NCBI RefSeq assembly: GCF_004193775.1
Contig: NC_041021.1
Span: forward strand, 36,157,718 to 36,221,717
DNA length: 64,000 nucleotides
DNA from: Glycine soja
Taxonomy: Eukaryota; Streptophyta; Magnoliopsida; Fabales; Fabaceae
Direction: 5' to 3'
The notes beneath the pieces are model-generated. The model worked only from the letters and a program-made list of their open reading frames with translations, did no database searches and was not told where the DNA came from. The position numbers and the translations under genes were made by a program. Positions 19,900-32,553 of the stretch are shown piece after piece. Numbering within the stretch: position 1 is the stretch's first letter; each line of letters opens with the position of its first letter.

Positions 19900-22634
19900 A
19901 ATTGTCACAACTAAGGAAAGCTAGATCTTAATGTAAAGAAACTATATGACAATTTTGAAGAAGAACATCATAATATATTTTATCTTCATCATCAAACAAT
20001 GAATTAAAATAGTCATTGGATTCAAAATAAGTTTTTATCTCAACTTTATCATTTATCTGTCATCTGTCATACCCTAATTTCGTCCGGTTATTATCGTTCG
20101 TTGATCTTTTGATCCTTACTAGTTGACTTATGGTGTTGAACGCTAGTTACAATATAAAGCAAGGAACCATTTAGTGTTTCGACCAAGAATGCGAAAAATA
20201 CCAAAAAGAGGGACAAAAGGGTCTTTTCATTGAATTTTCTGGACCCTAGCTCGCCTAAGCTAGCCTATGGCTCGCCTGGACCCCCAAATTACTTTAGGAT
20301 GAAGGAACCAACTCACTTGGGAGAGCCAATTACTTCAGGAGTAAGCATCAACTCGCTTGGGCGAGCTGCCATTGCCCCAACTGCCCATTTTCCTATAAAT
20401 AGGCGTGCTAGGGAGGCTGAGGGGAGGGTCCAAGGTTCAGGAATTGAGGGAATTGAGACAAGAGAGAAAGAAGAGGAAACGAAGTCGAGGCGCTACCGAA
20501 TCGCGACCGCGATTATTCCCTACATCGTTTTCTTGTTCTGTGTTCTTCGTGCGACCGCTGGTTAGTTTTATCTTTGAGGATTGAATGTGATCTATGTACC
20601 CTTAAGGGTCCCCCTTGTTATTATGTGCACATCCATCTTCTTCATCTATCATCGACGATCTCATTTTTCTTTGTAAAGTTCAATCTTAACCGATCACTAG
20701 TGTTGTAAAGTTGTCTTTAAAGAGATTGAAAGTTAATAAACAAAACCAAGATAAAACCAACTCATAACTATTTTCTTTTTATCAAATATCACTTGAGATC
20801 ATTTCAAGGTTCAACGCCTTAATGATTCTCTCCGCTTTTTAAATTTAAAAGATCGTTTCAAGGTCCAACGCCTTAACGGTTCTCTCTGCTTTTCAAAATT
20901 TAAAACATAGTTTCAAGGTCCAATGCGTTAAACGACTTTTTGTTTGCAATTAAAATCAATATTTCAAAAACATAAAATCAATTTAACACACAAACTTTCA
21001 GACTTAAAGAACTACGTAGGCCTGAATTCCTCATCGCACCTGAGGATACGTAGGAGCAAGGGCAACACCCTTGTCGACCCCAAAAAAAATAAAAAATACA
21101 AAAAAGGGAAAATAAATAATTTTTGAAGTCACGTTATGCACATTCGATTAAAGGTTGTCGCCCCTTGTGATGGGCGCGTGGGGTGTTAATACCTTCCCCA
21201 TGCGTAAACAACTCCCGAACCCTTCTTTTCAAAATTCACAGACCTCTTTTTGGTTTTTCTAACATTTTTCTTGAAAAATGTTGGTGGAGACTCCCACGCG
21301 TTTTCCCTTTTGGAAGACGCACCTTTGGCATTTCGCCTCGCCCTCCCGCCAAAGGGTAGGTTACAACACCATCAGACAAATGTTGGTCTATTTCTTGTCT
21401 GAGTTGTTGTTGCTTAACATACTGTTTGAATTGTCCCATGTGACGATCAATCTTTTGTTCTTCTTACCACCATAGTACTTGTTTTTGTTGAGCCTGGGAC
21501 ATTAAGCCGTCATGTGTCCCGACTTTCTGCATTCAAAGCAAATGATCTCATTACTTTCCTCTTTGTGCTTCTTTTTTAATGTGGTGTCGTTTTTTTTTTG
21601 TGGGGGTGCTCGTATCTTCCTTTCTTTTTCAGCATCTACTTAAAATTTTTGGACATGAGAGTCACCTCATCGTCTATGGATTTAATTGAGCTATCATCCG
21701 ATGCTTCAGACTCAATTATTCTGACTTTGAGGGCTTTGGTAGGGCTCTTATTTTCCTCTTTATTGGAGATTCTTTCTCTAGATTTAAGGGCAGCGAAATC
21801 TTTATGAGGTAGTTGATCTCTATTTTTCATATGAACCTTGTGAATGCAAATGATTCCTAAACACTCACCCAAACAAGGTTTTCATATTCCTTGCCTCTAA
21901 ATGATAATTATCTTAGGTTCCTACACCTTGAGAAGGTTGTCTAGAATCTTTAGATTAACTTGAGCCTTTGAGTACACATTTCCAAGAGCTTCTATATCAT
22001 TTAGGAGAACCTGGAATCTTCCAAACATCTCATTAATGGTTTCTCCTTTTTTTCATGGAGGATCTCTCATGGTGTATTTTAGAGTAGAAGTTTTTATGAG
22101 TTGGACATCCTTTGTTCCTTCATAAATGACACAAAGTGAATCCCATATCTCTTTAGTTGTTTTCAGCCTTCAAGTTTTGTTGTATTCATTCTTTGTCAAT
22201 GCACAAGTCAAAGTATATATGGGTTTGGTATTTGTTCCTTCATAAATGACACAAAGTGAATCCCATATCTCTTTGGTTGTTTTGAGCCTACAAATTTTGT
22301 TGAATTCATTCTTTGTGAATGCACAAGTCCGAGTATATATGGCTTTGGAATTCAATTACAAAGCGTTAAAATCATCTTGGGTCCATTCTGCTTTAGGTCT
22401 GGTGATGGGGATATCTCCATACATGATGATGTTCCATAACTAGTATTGTGTGGATTTGATATACATCCTTATATGATGTTTCTAGTATGGATAATAATCT
22501 CCAAGGAAGGTTATGGAACTTGTAAGGGAGGCTCCCTCTGCGATGAACCGACTATCATGGTTTGCCATTAAGATCTTTTCCTCTAGTCACTGTTAGGTGT
22601 TCAACCCCTTAGAGATCGAGCTCTAATACCAAAC
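19900..22634 (-). pseudogene. Copia gag remnant, split by a solo gypsy LTR
   Basis: From 22630 leftwards on the minus strand are a primer-binding-site relic (CTCTAATACCAAA at 22621-22633, complement TTTGGTATTAGAG), UBN2 gag blocks (TKEIWDSLCVIYEGT) and a degraded zinc knuckle with CFECRKSGHMT near 21520-21550. A possible acidic gag continuation (FESNDYFNSLFDDEDK) lies at 19960-20060 on the far side of the inserted LTR. Many stops are present. A 120-bp block of gag is tandemly duplicated (22111-22230 and 22231-22350). Confidence 0.65.
20065..21368 (+). repeat. Solo Ty3/gypsy LTR (about 1.3 kb)
   Basis: It starts TGTCATACCCTAATTTCGTC and ends GGTAGGTTACAACA, the form I associate with large legume gypsy LTRs. 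Near the end is the commonly seen GGTGGAGACTCCCACGCG block. A CCTATAAATAGG promoter box is at 20392-20403, so the LTR reads on the plus strand. Repeated CTCGCCT/GGGCGAGC motifs precede the box. No primer site, polypurine tract or internal ORF follows. The flanks TCATC (20060-20064) and CCATC (21369-21373) form a 4-of-5 target duplication. Confidence 0.7.
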
Positions 22635-24200
22635 TGTAAATGCAAAAATACAAGAAAGGGGATTGAATTGTGAAATATTTTTTTTGTAAGCTTTTCAAAG
22701 AACAAAGTTATTTTCAAAGAGCAAAGCTTTATATGGGTGATGACACAGTACTAGCTCCTAACTTGTGTATTTGTCTTCTATAAGTTAATATTAAAAATAG
22801 GTGCACTTTCCCACTAAATTCAAATATCAATTGTTTTATTTATAAAAATAAATATGGGTTTATTGTCATGTTCATTAAAAAAACGTGGGAGCCCAAGTGT
22901 ATTTCTCAGCCAAGCATTTATCATGCACGCTAAAAGGTATTGTGTGTAACGATCTGTCATCGCTACATGATAAATATAGGTTTGATCATTTACATGATAA
23001 CAGACAAAATCATTGTATTTGCATTTGATAGATCAGACAATAGTAGAGATACACTAGTTATGTGAAGCATTAAAGATTTAGTTAATGCTCTAATTTCTTG
23101 ATCCTTTGTGTAGAGAATATTCAAACAACCTTTCTAGGACCTGTTGAAGTGAAGTAAGTAAAAGAATATTCACGACACATTACTGTTGTGCATATATGCT
23201 CTAATTAAAAGTTGATTTGATCAATGCTTATAGTAGAATAAGTGTTGCTCAAAGAATATAAACAAAGTGCTTTATCAAGTAGGAGTGGACTCGCATTTAA
23301 TGCTTCAATGGACACCTACGACCAGATGAAGCAATAGACACAGTTTGAAGGCCATTGTGAGACAATGATTACTTTTTGATGAAGTCTTATTGAATAGTTT
23401 GAAAAAAAATAAAATAAAGTTTTCTGCTTTTTGTGTTTTTATTTTATTTTATTTTAGGTGGAGAGTTTAAACATTAATATTCTTTTACTTTCTTCATTTT
23501 GACAGATCCTATGAAGGATGTTCAAACATTCTTTGCACAAAGGATCAAGAAATCAAAGCATTAACTCAATCTTTAATGCTTCACATAACTAGCGTATGTC
23601 TGCTATTGACTGATCCATCAAACGCAAATGCAATGCTTTCGTCTATAAGAACTCACTTAAGCTAGGAGCTACTCATATGTTATCACTCATCACCCCTATA
23701 AAGCTTTTCTCGCTTAAGTGAGAGTACCCATTTGCTTAAGTGAAGTCAAAATATAGGTTTATTCAATCTCTGTGCCATTTTTCGCTTAAGTCAAGGGTCC
23801 ATTCACTTAAGTGAGAGCCTACACTCACCCTTTGGTACTTTGCTCGCTTAAGCTAGATTTTTTCTCACTTAAGCCACATCTCTCTTAAGCAAGAAAAATA
23901 ATCAGTTAAGTCGCAACTCGCTTAACCTAGAACTTTTTTGCTTAAGCCACAACTCTTTTATGTTAGAGAATTCTCACTTAAGCTTAAAGGTGATTCTATA
24001 GTTTGTTATTTTAGCTAGAACAGTTTGTTCTAATGTGATTATTGGTTCCCAAATAATCCTTAAACATCCCAAAACATAAAGTTTGATTAAAAAAATACAC
24101 TTTCCATACAATTCACAAGTCATAAACAAGCATTTACACAATTGTAGGATTCAAAAGCAAGGTTAAGCTTCCCTTACTTATGGATCCCGAAGCTTAGGTT
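22635..24200 (-). repeat. Copia LTR-like DNA with a large inverted repeat
   Basis: LTR-like sequence starts TGTAAATGCAAAAATAC right after the primer-binding-site relic. Two arms are inverted copies: about 22720-22770 plus 22990-23175, against 23475-23710. A matching anchor is TTATGTGAAGCATTAAAGATT in the left arm, with its complement in AATCTTTAATGCTTCACATAA-like sequence on the right. From 23700 to 23960 there are many CTTAAGTGAG/CGCTTAAG motifs, typical of some soybean LTRs. The right end is not defined. Confidence 0.55.
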
Positions 24201-25640
24201 TTTTAGAAGAGGAGAGAAAGGAAAAGCCTTGAGCTCAACAACACCACCTCACCAAACCCACGAAAAAAAAATCCAAAACCAACACAAATGAGAGTTTGCA
24301 CAACCACCCATTATGGGTCAACTAATAGAAGAGGAAAGAAGGAAAGAAAATGAACTCGTCATCCAACAATGGATCACATGCTCAAAAACGGGGGAAATAA
24401 CCATGTCCTTTTGAAAGGAAAACAAGTCTGATCCTTGATAGAGCTCTTTGAAGTGGAAGAGAACATGAAAGAAAAGAAAGCTTTGAGAGAAAGAGGAAAG
24501 GAGAGCACTAGGTTCCTTTGAGAGAAAATGAGAGTGTCAAAAGAAGGAAAAAAAGGTAAGGATAATGAACTCTCCAGACTAAAGCCTAACCCAAACCACC
24601 AAAGTCTCATACAACTATGAATCTCTTGCAAACAACATAAAACACAATCCACTTTATTTATATTTTTCAATAACAAAATAAATTTATTTTTATAATTTAA
24701 TTAAAATCTCTTAATCATATAATAAAAAAATAACAGTGTTACATCATAAATGATACTATCAAGGTCGTGCATGCTAAAAGGTATTGTGTATAGTCTATTT
24801 GAGAAAGTAAATCATAAATTCTCATTACTCTTAAATAGACTTAAAAAGTTCTAATTTTACTTATATTCAAATGATTTTACATATATTTTCTATTAGTTTT
24901 TTGTTTACTTTTCTCATTGAGTATTATATTTTTTAAATTACGAGTTATTAATCATTTTAAGAATTTAATTAAAGTGTATTTACAATATAAAATTATTTTA
25001 TATGATCATTCAATAACATATTATCACATATAGTAAATTTATTAAATTGTATAATAATTTTAAAATCTATGTCTACCAATAAATTTTCTTCATAGATTGT
25101 ATACAAATCTTGTTATTCACCATATATCAAAATTTAACTCTTTTTTAAATGTCATAGTATTTAAAATGTGAAATTAAATAAAATATAGTACATCCCATTT
25201 AAAGAGATTAAAATGTAAATAAACACGATGGTTAACGAAAAATAAACAAAGCATTAATGATCCGTTTGGTAGGAGAGAAAATGGAAGAAAAATATAGAGA
25301 GAAAAGAAAACATAATAGATACGGAGTCTATTAAGAGTGACGGCTAGGGCTACTTTATTGCTAAATGCTACTCTATGCTAATGCTAAATTCTATGAAAAT
25401 TTTCTCATTTTATTAAAAGTTCCCTTAAACGACTATATAAGATAGAGGCAATAAAATATCACCCTACACGTATCATACATCAAAAGGAATAACAATTGTA
25501 TCCAACTACAGTCAACAACTAAGAAGGAAAATCAAAAGTTAATGTTGGAAATCCTTGAGGTGAGCTAGTGTCTTCAGATTTCTTTTCGGCCTTTCTTCCA
25601 TATTGGGCTTCACTTGAAGTATGGGCCTATCAATAATCTC
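24201..25640. other. AT-rich intergenic / repeat-derived, no supported gene
   Basis: A 100-residue minus-strand ORF at 24374-24676 is Ser/Leu/Phe-rich and unlike known families. A short block, GCATGCTAAAAGGTATTGTGT (24767-24787), is also present at 22926-22946, which ties this stretch to the preceding repeat. The remainder is AT-rich. Confidence 0.45.
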
Positions 25641-25641
25641 C

Positions 25642-26074
25642 TCAAAGTGTCTTTATCCTAAAAGGAAACAGGGTTAATTGGACGGAATAGAGGTTCACTT
25701 GTGTCCATTGAAGGGAAATCATGCAAGAGTATGCGTTGGCTAGTTGGGCGATGCATAGTGACAAAGTTGACGTACCAATATCAGGATGGAAATTGGAAGA
25801 GTTGAAGAGCAGTGGAGGTTGAGGCAACACATCACATTCTTCCTCAGGTAGCAGCAATGGTGGAAAAAATGAAGGGGCTAGTGGAACGAGTCCCTTATAG
25901 TGACAAAGCAATCCTACATGAAAGATGGGATGAATCCAAGCGGTGGCCAATAATTCCAACTCATAGGCGACAAAAACTATGCGTTTCAGAATTTGATAAG
26001 GTCTGTGGAAGCGACATTGAAGCTTCAAGTCTCTCTTTTGGCAAGCTAATGTTTGTTGATAACATTGAAGTTTC
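25642..26074 (-). pseudogene. Ty3/gypsy integrase C-terminal part, distal piece
   Basis: The minus strand reads KLQCYQQTLACQK, then a HRPYQILKRI block and ATAWIHPIFHVGLL, the end of a gypsy integrase. It is the continuation of the gypsy reading frame at 32554 and beyond. Frame and motif order (GDYVWLNL then KLQCYQQ) are restored exactly if the copia element at 26075-32553 and one target-site copy are ignored. No LTR was confidently located left of this piece. Confidence 0.8.
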
Positions 26075-26505
26075 TGTAAAAATTTTAAGCATACCGATCT
26101 GAACCATAAGCAACACATTTAGACCAAACAATGGAAGTAGAGAAGAAAAAAATAATTTTTCAGAGGTACCTATCTCTAACCATTGCTATCAACCTTCTTC
26201 AGCCTTCACAGTTTTAGCTTTCCAAACCCTTACACTCAAACTCGATAGTGTGTTTTATCTGAAGAGAGAAGTGGGTTTGGTGATCAAAACTGAGAGCACC
26301 CGATCCTATTTATAGAGCTTTGTCTATCACAAAGCTCAATAGAACGTGAGTATTATTTTTAAGATCATAGGTTGTTGTTGAACGTTGCACAAATGGGTTG
26401 AATGTGTACAAAAAATGGACCATGTTCAGAAACCCACTTCCCATCAAAATCGCAACAAAAAATAGTCTAGGAAAATAGGAACAGAAAAATTGAAAAATTC
26501 CAACA
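26075..26505 (-). repeat. 3' LTR of the nested copia element
   Basis: 431 bp, starting TGTAAAAATTTTAAGC and ending CCAACA as read on the plus strand. It aligns along its whole length with 32123-32553. Confidence 0.88.
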
Positions 26506-26808
26506 TTCTCCCACTTGGTCCATTTAACCCAACATTAGTCATAACATGAAACAAAATATATGAGTCATGGCGATAGGTCCTCTAATAGCAAGTATTATCT
26601 TCCATGTACCACAAAATATCATGTCTCTAAATGTCAGCTCTCAACTTTATGAACAAACCATATATTTATTTGAGATCTAAACTTAATGATATTTCTATAA
26701 TCAAAAGAATGTGTACACAAAACCATATGAGAAAACATCAAACTAAATAAGAGTTTCAAAAATAACAATTGTACTACAATGAAATCACATCATGTAACCA
26801 AGTCACAT

Positions 26809-29800
26809 TCATACTACATGATCCTTAAAATTCTTTGGTGGCATGCCTTTAGTCAAAGGATCGACAATCATCAACTCAGTGCTAATATGTTCAAAGACCA
26901 CTTGCTTTTCTTTAACACATTCTCTTATGACTAAGTACTTGATGTCGTTATGCTTACTTCGACTTCCACTTTTGTTGTTCTTAGCCATGAATATCGTAGC
27001 AGAGTTGTCACAATACAACTTCAATGGCCTAGAAATAAAGTCCACAACTATAAGTCCAAACAGGAAACTCTTCAACCATACACTATGCGAGGTAGCCTCA
27101 AAACAAGAAATGAACTCAGCCTCCATAGTGTAAGTAGCAGCCAAGGTTTGCTTGACACTTCTCCAAGATACAGTTCCACTAGCTAGCATAAAAGTATAAC
27201 CAGATATTGATTTTCATGAATCAACATAGCCAGTATAGTCCGAATCTGAGTAGCCAATCACCTTTAGACAATCAGTTTGTCTGTACATGAGCATGTAATC
27301 CTTTGTTCCTTAAAGATATCTCACCACTTTCTTTGCAGCTTTCCAGTGGTCAATGCCTGGATTACTCTGATATCTTCCCAAAACTCCAACAACATATGCA
27401 ATGTCAGGTCTGGTGCAAACCTGAGCATACATAAGGCTTCCAACAACTGAAGCATATGGAATATTCTTCATGTGTTCCAGCTAAAAATTATTTTTCGATC
27501 ACTAACTCAAATTGAGTTTGTCACCCTTCACAATGGGAGCTGCACTTGGTGAATAATCTTTCATGTTAAATCTCTCTAAAACTTTGTTAATATAGGTTCT
27601 TGAGACAAACCTAAAATACCTTGAGACCTTTCCTTATGGATCTTAATGCCAATGACACAAGATGCCTCTCCCATATCCTGCATATCAAAGTTCTTCGAGA
27701 GAAATTGTTTCACCTCATATAATAAATTCTTATCATTAGTTGTAAGCAAAATATCATCCACGTATAACACAAGAAAACAAATCTTAGTCCCACTGACCTT
27801 CTAGTATATACATTGATCCATGATGTTCTCTTCAAAACTGAATGAAGTGATAACCTCATGGCATTTTAGATACCATTGGCGGGAGGCTTGTTTCAATATA
27901 TAGATGGATTTATTAAGTTTGCAGACTAAGTGCTCATATCACTAGAGTAGAATCCTTCAGGTTATTTCATTTAAACCTTTTCCTCTAGATGACCATTAAG
28001 GAATGTCTTTTTCACATACATCTGATGTAACTCAAAGTCAAAATGAGTTACTAATGCCATAATTACTCGGAAATAATTTTTCTTAGATACAAGAGAAAAT
28101 GTCTATGTATAGTTGATTCCTTCTCTTTGAGTGAACCCTTTGGCAACAAGTCTTGCCTTATGTCTCTCCATGTTGCCTTGCAAGTTTTTATTTTAAAGAC
28201 CCATCTACATCCAATGGGTTTTACACCATTAGGCAACTCAACGAGATCCCCGACTTGGTTAGATGCCATAGAATCCATTTCATCTTTCACAACATTGTAC
28301 CACAAATTTGATTCCTTATAACTCATGGCCTGTGAAAACTTTTTAGGATCATTTGTGGCTCCAATGTTGTAGTCCGATTCTTGCATATACACCACATAAT
28401 CACTAGGAATTGATGACTTTTTGACTCTAGTAGATCTTCTTAATGTTGCTTCGTGGTCTTCTCGAGGAACTTGTTGTTCCTCATTACAACTTGATCTACA
28501 GGATCATTTTCAACAGTTTGTGGAATTTCAATCGCTGGTTGTCTAACACCCATTTGTCCTTGAGGGGTGTAAATGACAATCAATCTATCATTTGAGCCAG
28601 AGGGTTGAGCTTCATAATGATCATTTTCAGAAGTAATGTCCTGAAATTGGCCACTCCCACTAATCAAGTCATTCTCAAGAAATTTTACATTTCTCGATTC
28701 CAAAATCCTAGTGCTATGTGATGGACAATATAATCTATACCCTTTGGACCTTTGTGCATATCCAATGAATTACCCACTAATAGTCCTTGGGTCTAGTTTC
28801 TTTTCTTGTGGGTTATAAGTTCTCACTTCAGACGGGCATCCCCAAATGCATATATGTCGCAAACTCGGTTTCCAACCTTTGAATAGCTCAAAAAGGTGTC
28901 TTTGAGACAACATTGGTTGATACTCGATTTAATATATACATAACCGCCTTTAGAGATTTAATCCATAAGAATTCAGGAAGTTTTCTATTACTCCTTATAC
29001 TTTTCACCATGTCCATTAAAGTTTAGTTTCTTCTTTTTACCGCATCATTTTGATCTAAAGGCACAGTGTAATGGACAACAATCCTATGTTCTTGAAGAAA
29101 TTTCACAAATGGACCAGGTGCTTGTTCATTCTTCGTGTATCTACCGTTGTACTCTCCACCTCTATCGGATCTCATAATCTTAATTTGCTTTCCACATTGT
29201 TTCTCCACTTCGGCCTTAAAAACTTTAAAGCTTCTAAAGCTTCATCTTTAGAATGAAGTAAGTAGAGATACATGTATCGCAAATAATTGTCTATAAAAGT
29301 GATAAAGTATTTTGGACCGCTTGAGTCCATGTCTGGACAACAAATATCCATGTGTATGATTTCTAATAGGTTTGAACTCTTCTTTGCACCTTTCTTAAAG
29401 TTGTTAGTTTGCTTACCCTTAATGCAATCTACACAAGTTTCAAAATCAGTAAAATCCAAAACACTAAGTACTCCTTCATTTACCAATCTCTTAATTCTCT
29501 CGATAGCGATGTGTCCTAATCTTCAATGCCACACCATAGAGAATTCCTTATTCACAACACATCGTTTTAACCCAGCAGTAACATGCATAGGCAACATCAT
29601 TTTGCAATTCAATAAAGTAAAGCCCATCAAGTAATGCACTGAAACTAATAATTCCAGATTTATTAAAGAAAATCAGAATCCGAAAAATTAAAGGAAAAAC
29701 CCAATGGCGCAAGTCTTGGTATAGAAATTAAATTCTTAGAAAAACTTGGAATGTAAAATGTCTTTTCTAAACACTAAATAAAATCGCTGCTTAAAACTAA

Positions 29801-30711
29801 ACTGCATGTCTCAATGACTTCCACATGTGAGTTCATCTTGCCTCCTGAATAGATATACTGCTCACTTCCCACTGTTCTCTTGAGGCTTTCCATACCCTTT
29901 CTTGTCGAGCCATGTCTTAAATTTTGAGTAGTCTTTCTTCATGTTCCTTTTCTTTTTGCAAAAGAAACATTTTGACTCTTTCTTTATGACCTAATGAGTA
30001 GGAATCTTGCCTTTATTCTTGGCTTGATCCCCTTTCTTCTTTCCCTGAACAATCAAATATACCCTTTCACCTTGTTCCATTATTAAACTTTTCTCTTCTT
30101 GAACACACATAATCAATAACTCATTAATTGACCACTTATCCTTATGTGTGTTATAAGAGATTTTGAAAGGGGTATATTGCACAGGCAGAGTAGATAAAAT
30201 GTAGCGTACTAGGAAAGAATCTGACATGGTAACTTCCAAAGCTTTTAGCTGAGCCACTATATCCCTTATGTGCATGATGTGATCATGCACTCCTCTTATC
30301 CCATGGAGCTTTAAGGATGATAACTACATTATAAGGGTGTTGGTAAGGGACTTATCAGATGTAACAAATTGATCATCAATGGCCTTCAAAAGATCCTTGA
30401 CCTTTTCATGCTGATCGACAGAACTACATACACTAGTAGATATATTGGTTTTTATGAACATCATAGAGAGGTGATTAGATCTCTCCCATTTTCATAAAGA
30501 TCAACAACATTTGGAGTGCTAGTTTCAGTAATACCAATGGTTCATTTTTCCTAATGGCATAGTCAATATCCATCCAGCCTAGATGAAAGAGAATTTTTTC
30601 CCTCCAAACCTTATAATTGTCCCCTTTCAATTTGGGAATATCACACTTAATATTAGAAATGCTCGCAAATTGTTTAATTGCAAAGTTCATACATACATTC
30701 TCATTATTCAT
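26809..30711 (-). pseudogene. Copia gag-pol of the nested element, heavily broken
   Basis: In minus-strand order: gag N-terminus (30711-30475; CDIPKLKGDNYKVWREKILFH); UBN2 gag (30290-29991); pre-integrase and integrase core (29486-29023; CVDCIKGKQ, HMDICCPD, FITFIDNYLRYMYLY); RT start (28395-28063; GCRWVFKIK); RT catalytic YVDDILL (27770-27576); RNase H (27189-26809; EAEFISCFEATSHSVWLK, KHNDIKYLVIREC). Each block is separated from the next by stops or frame changes. The zinc knuckle region near 29960-30000 is degraded. Confidence 0.85.
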
Positions 30712-31006
30712 AATTTGAGAGTAAATAAAATATTATGTTTTACCAATGTAAAACATTTATTAGTTTGTGAACCTAGTGACATAAAACTTGCCTATGGGCT
30801 AAAGTCCTACTCTGTTAGATTCAAACTTATGATAAAACGATCAAATTATGTTCCTTTTTCCTTAATTCCTGTGGATAAATTAAGAAATATAACTTGATAT
30901 TTTATCTTAATTAGTCATACAAATATAATAAATTCTTATGGGTGAATTATACTATATTACATATGATTAATAACAACTAATATTTTAAATGTAATTTTAA
31001 CACTTA

Positions 31007-31063
<57 letters not shown>

Positions 31064-32109
31064 TAATCAATAATAAGATGTTGTGGTTATTCTGTAATCA
31101 ATTAAATTATATTAATCAATTAACATTAATTAATTCTTAATAAAAGCTAAATATTTGCATAACATTCTCAATAATGCAAATAATTGAATAATATTGCATA
31201 AATATTATTTAACATAAATTTATATGTACAATGGTAAAAAAATCATACATATAAAATTAAAGAAATAAATAAACAATATATGCATATCATTACTCAATAA
31301 AAGAAAACAGTAAGCTCTCTAATGATTAATTTTAACGTGCATAAATTATTTAATTTAATATTACATGCTTAAATAAATATCAAATTCAAACATACAATTA
31401 AAATAATTAAATAAATTATTTAAACACACTAAAATGCACTAAATGATTCATAACCATATATATGCTAAACCATTTAATTTAATTATTTATTATATGTATA
31501 ATTATTAATAAAAATTATACAAGCAAACTCATATAATTAAATTAATCTCCAGCACATAAATAATAAATTAATTATGAGCAACATACTAATTAAAAACATT
31601 AAAACACTTTATAAAACTAAAAAACAAAACAGGCACATATACAAATATCAAACAGTATACATGGACCTTAGAAAAAAAATGACGTTGCCCAATTTTTTAT
31701 TTTATTATTTATTTATTTTTTACAAACAATTATTAAACCTTAAATTGTTTGAAGGGAGACATGGGTTGACCTAAGTGTAACAGGTGATTCGAAAACAAAA
31801 AAAAAGCAAATAGTCCACGTGAGTAGCGTAGCATCAAAACGACAGGAGTATTGGAACAAAATGAAAGACCTGTATCTTTTTCAACACTTTGACCCGGTTG
31901 CGACCCACGACTCCGAATGGAAACTCGATGATTTTCAGCCATTTACAAAGCCAAAATGATCATTTTAAATCATAGACAAAAGGAAAAATCGATTCCAATA
32001 TGATTTTCAGTCTTAATATGAATTAAAACATTCAAAAACAGAGTGCCCATATCTAAAAAAAATAAAACGTATGAGTGCCAAAACGAAAGCAAGACAAAGG
32101 CAAAGATGA
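30712..32109. other. Non-coding leader of the nested copia element
   Basis: About 1.4 kb of AT-rich sequence between gag and the primer-binding site, unusually long for a copia leader, with a 50-bp AT microsatellite. A further small insertion inside it is possible, but I found no boundary. Confidence 0.5.
31008..31059. repeat. (AT)n microsatellite
   Basis: A pure AT dinucleotide run of about 50 bp. Confidence 0.95.
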
Positions 32110-32122
32110 CTCTGATACCAAA

Positions 32123-32553
32123 TGTAAATTTTTCAAGTATACTGGTTTGAACCATAAGCAACATATTTAGACCAAACAACGGAACAAAGAAAAAAAAAAT
32201 AATTTTCAGAGGTACCTACCTCCAGCCATTGCTATCAACCTTCTTCAGCCTTTACAGTTTTAGCTTTCTAGACCTTTAATCACTTAAATTTGATGGTGTG
32301 TTTTATCTGAAGAGAGGAGTGACTTTGGTGATCAAAACCGAGAGCACCCGATTCTATTTATAGAACTCTATCCATCACAAAGCTCAACAAAATGTGGGTA
32401 TTATTTTTAAGATCATAGGTTATCGTTGAACGTTGCACAAATGAGTTGAATTTGGATAGAAAATGGACCGTGCTAAGAAACCTACTTCCCATAAAAATTG
32501 CAACAAAAAACATTCTGGGAAAATAGGAACAGAAAAACTAAAAAATTCAAACA
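32123..32553 (-). repeat. 5' LTR of the nested copia element
   Basis: 431 bp, starting TGTAAATTTTTCAAG and ending TCAAACA on the plus strand, next to the primer-binding site at 32110-32120. Confidence 0.88.

Larger units (their letters stand above)
26075..32553 (-). mobile_element. Complete-length copia retrotransposon inserted in a gypsy element
   Basis: Two LTRs of equal length (431 bp; 26075-26505 and 32123-32553) flank a minus-strand interior. Directly inside are a tRNA-Met-type primer site (32110-32120, complement TGGTATCAGAG) and a polypurine tract (complement of TTCTCCCACTTGG from 26506). Flanks GTTTC (26070-26074) and GATTC (32554-32558) are a 4-of-5 target duplication. The LTRs show many visible mismatches and the coding region is full of stops, so this is an old copy. 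Confidence 0.88.

Noticed and set aside
24374..24676. 100-residue minus-strand ORF
   Set aside because: Ser/Phe/Leu-rich with no domain, in repeat-derived DNA.
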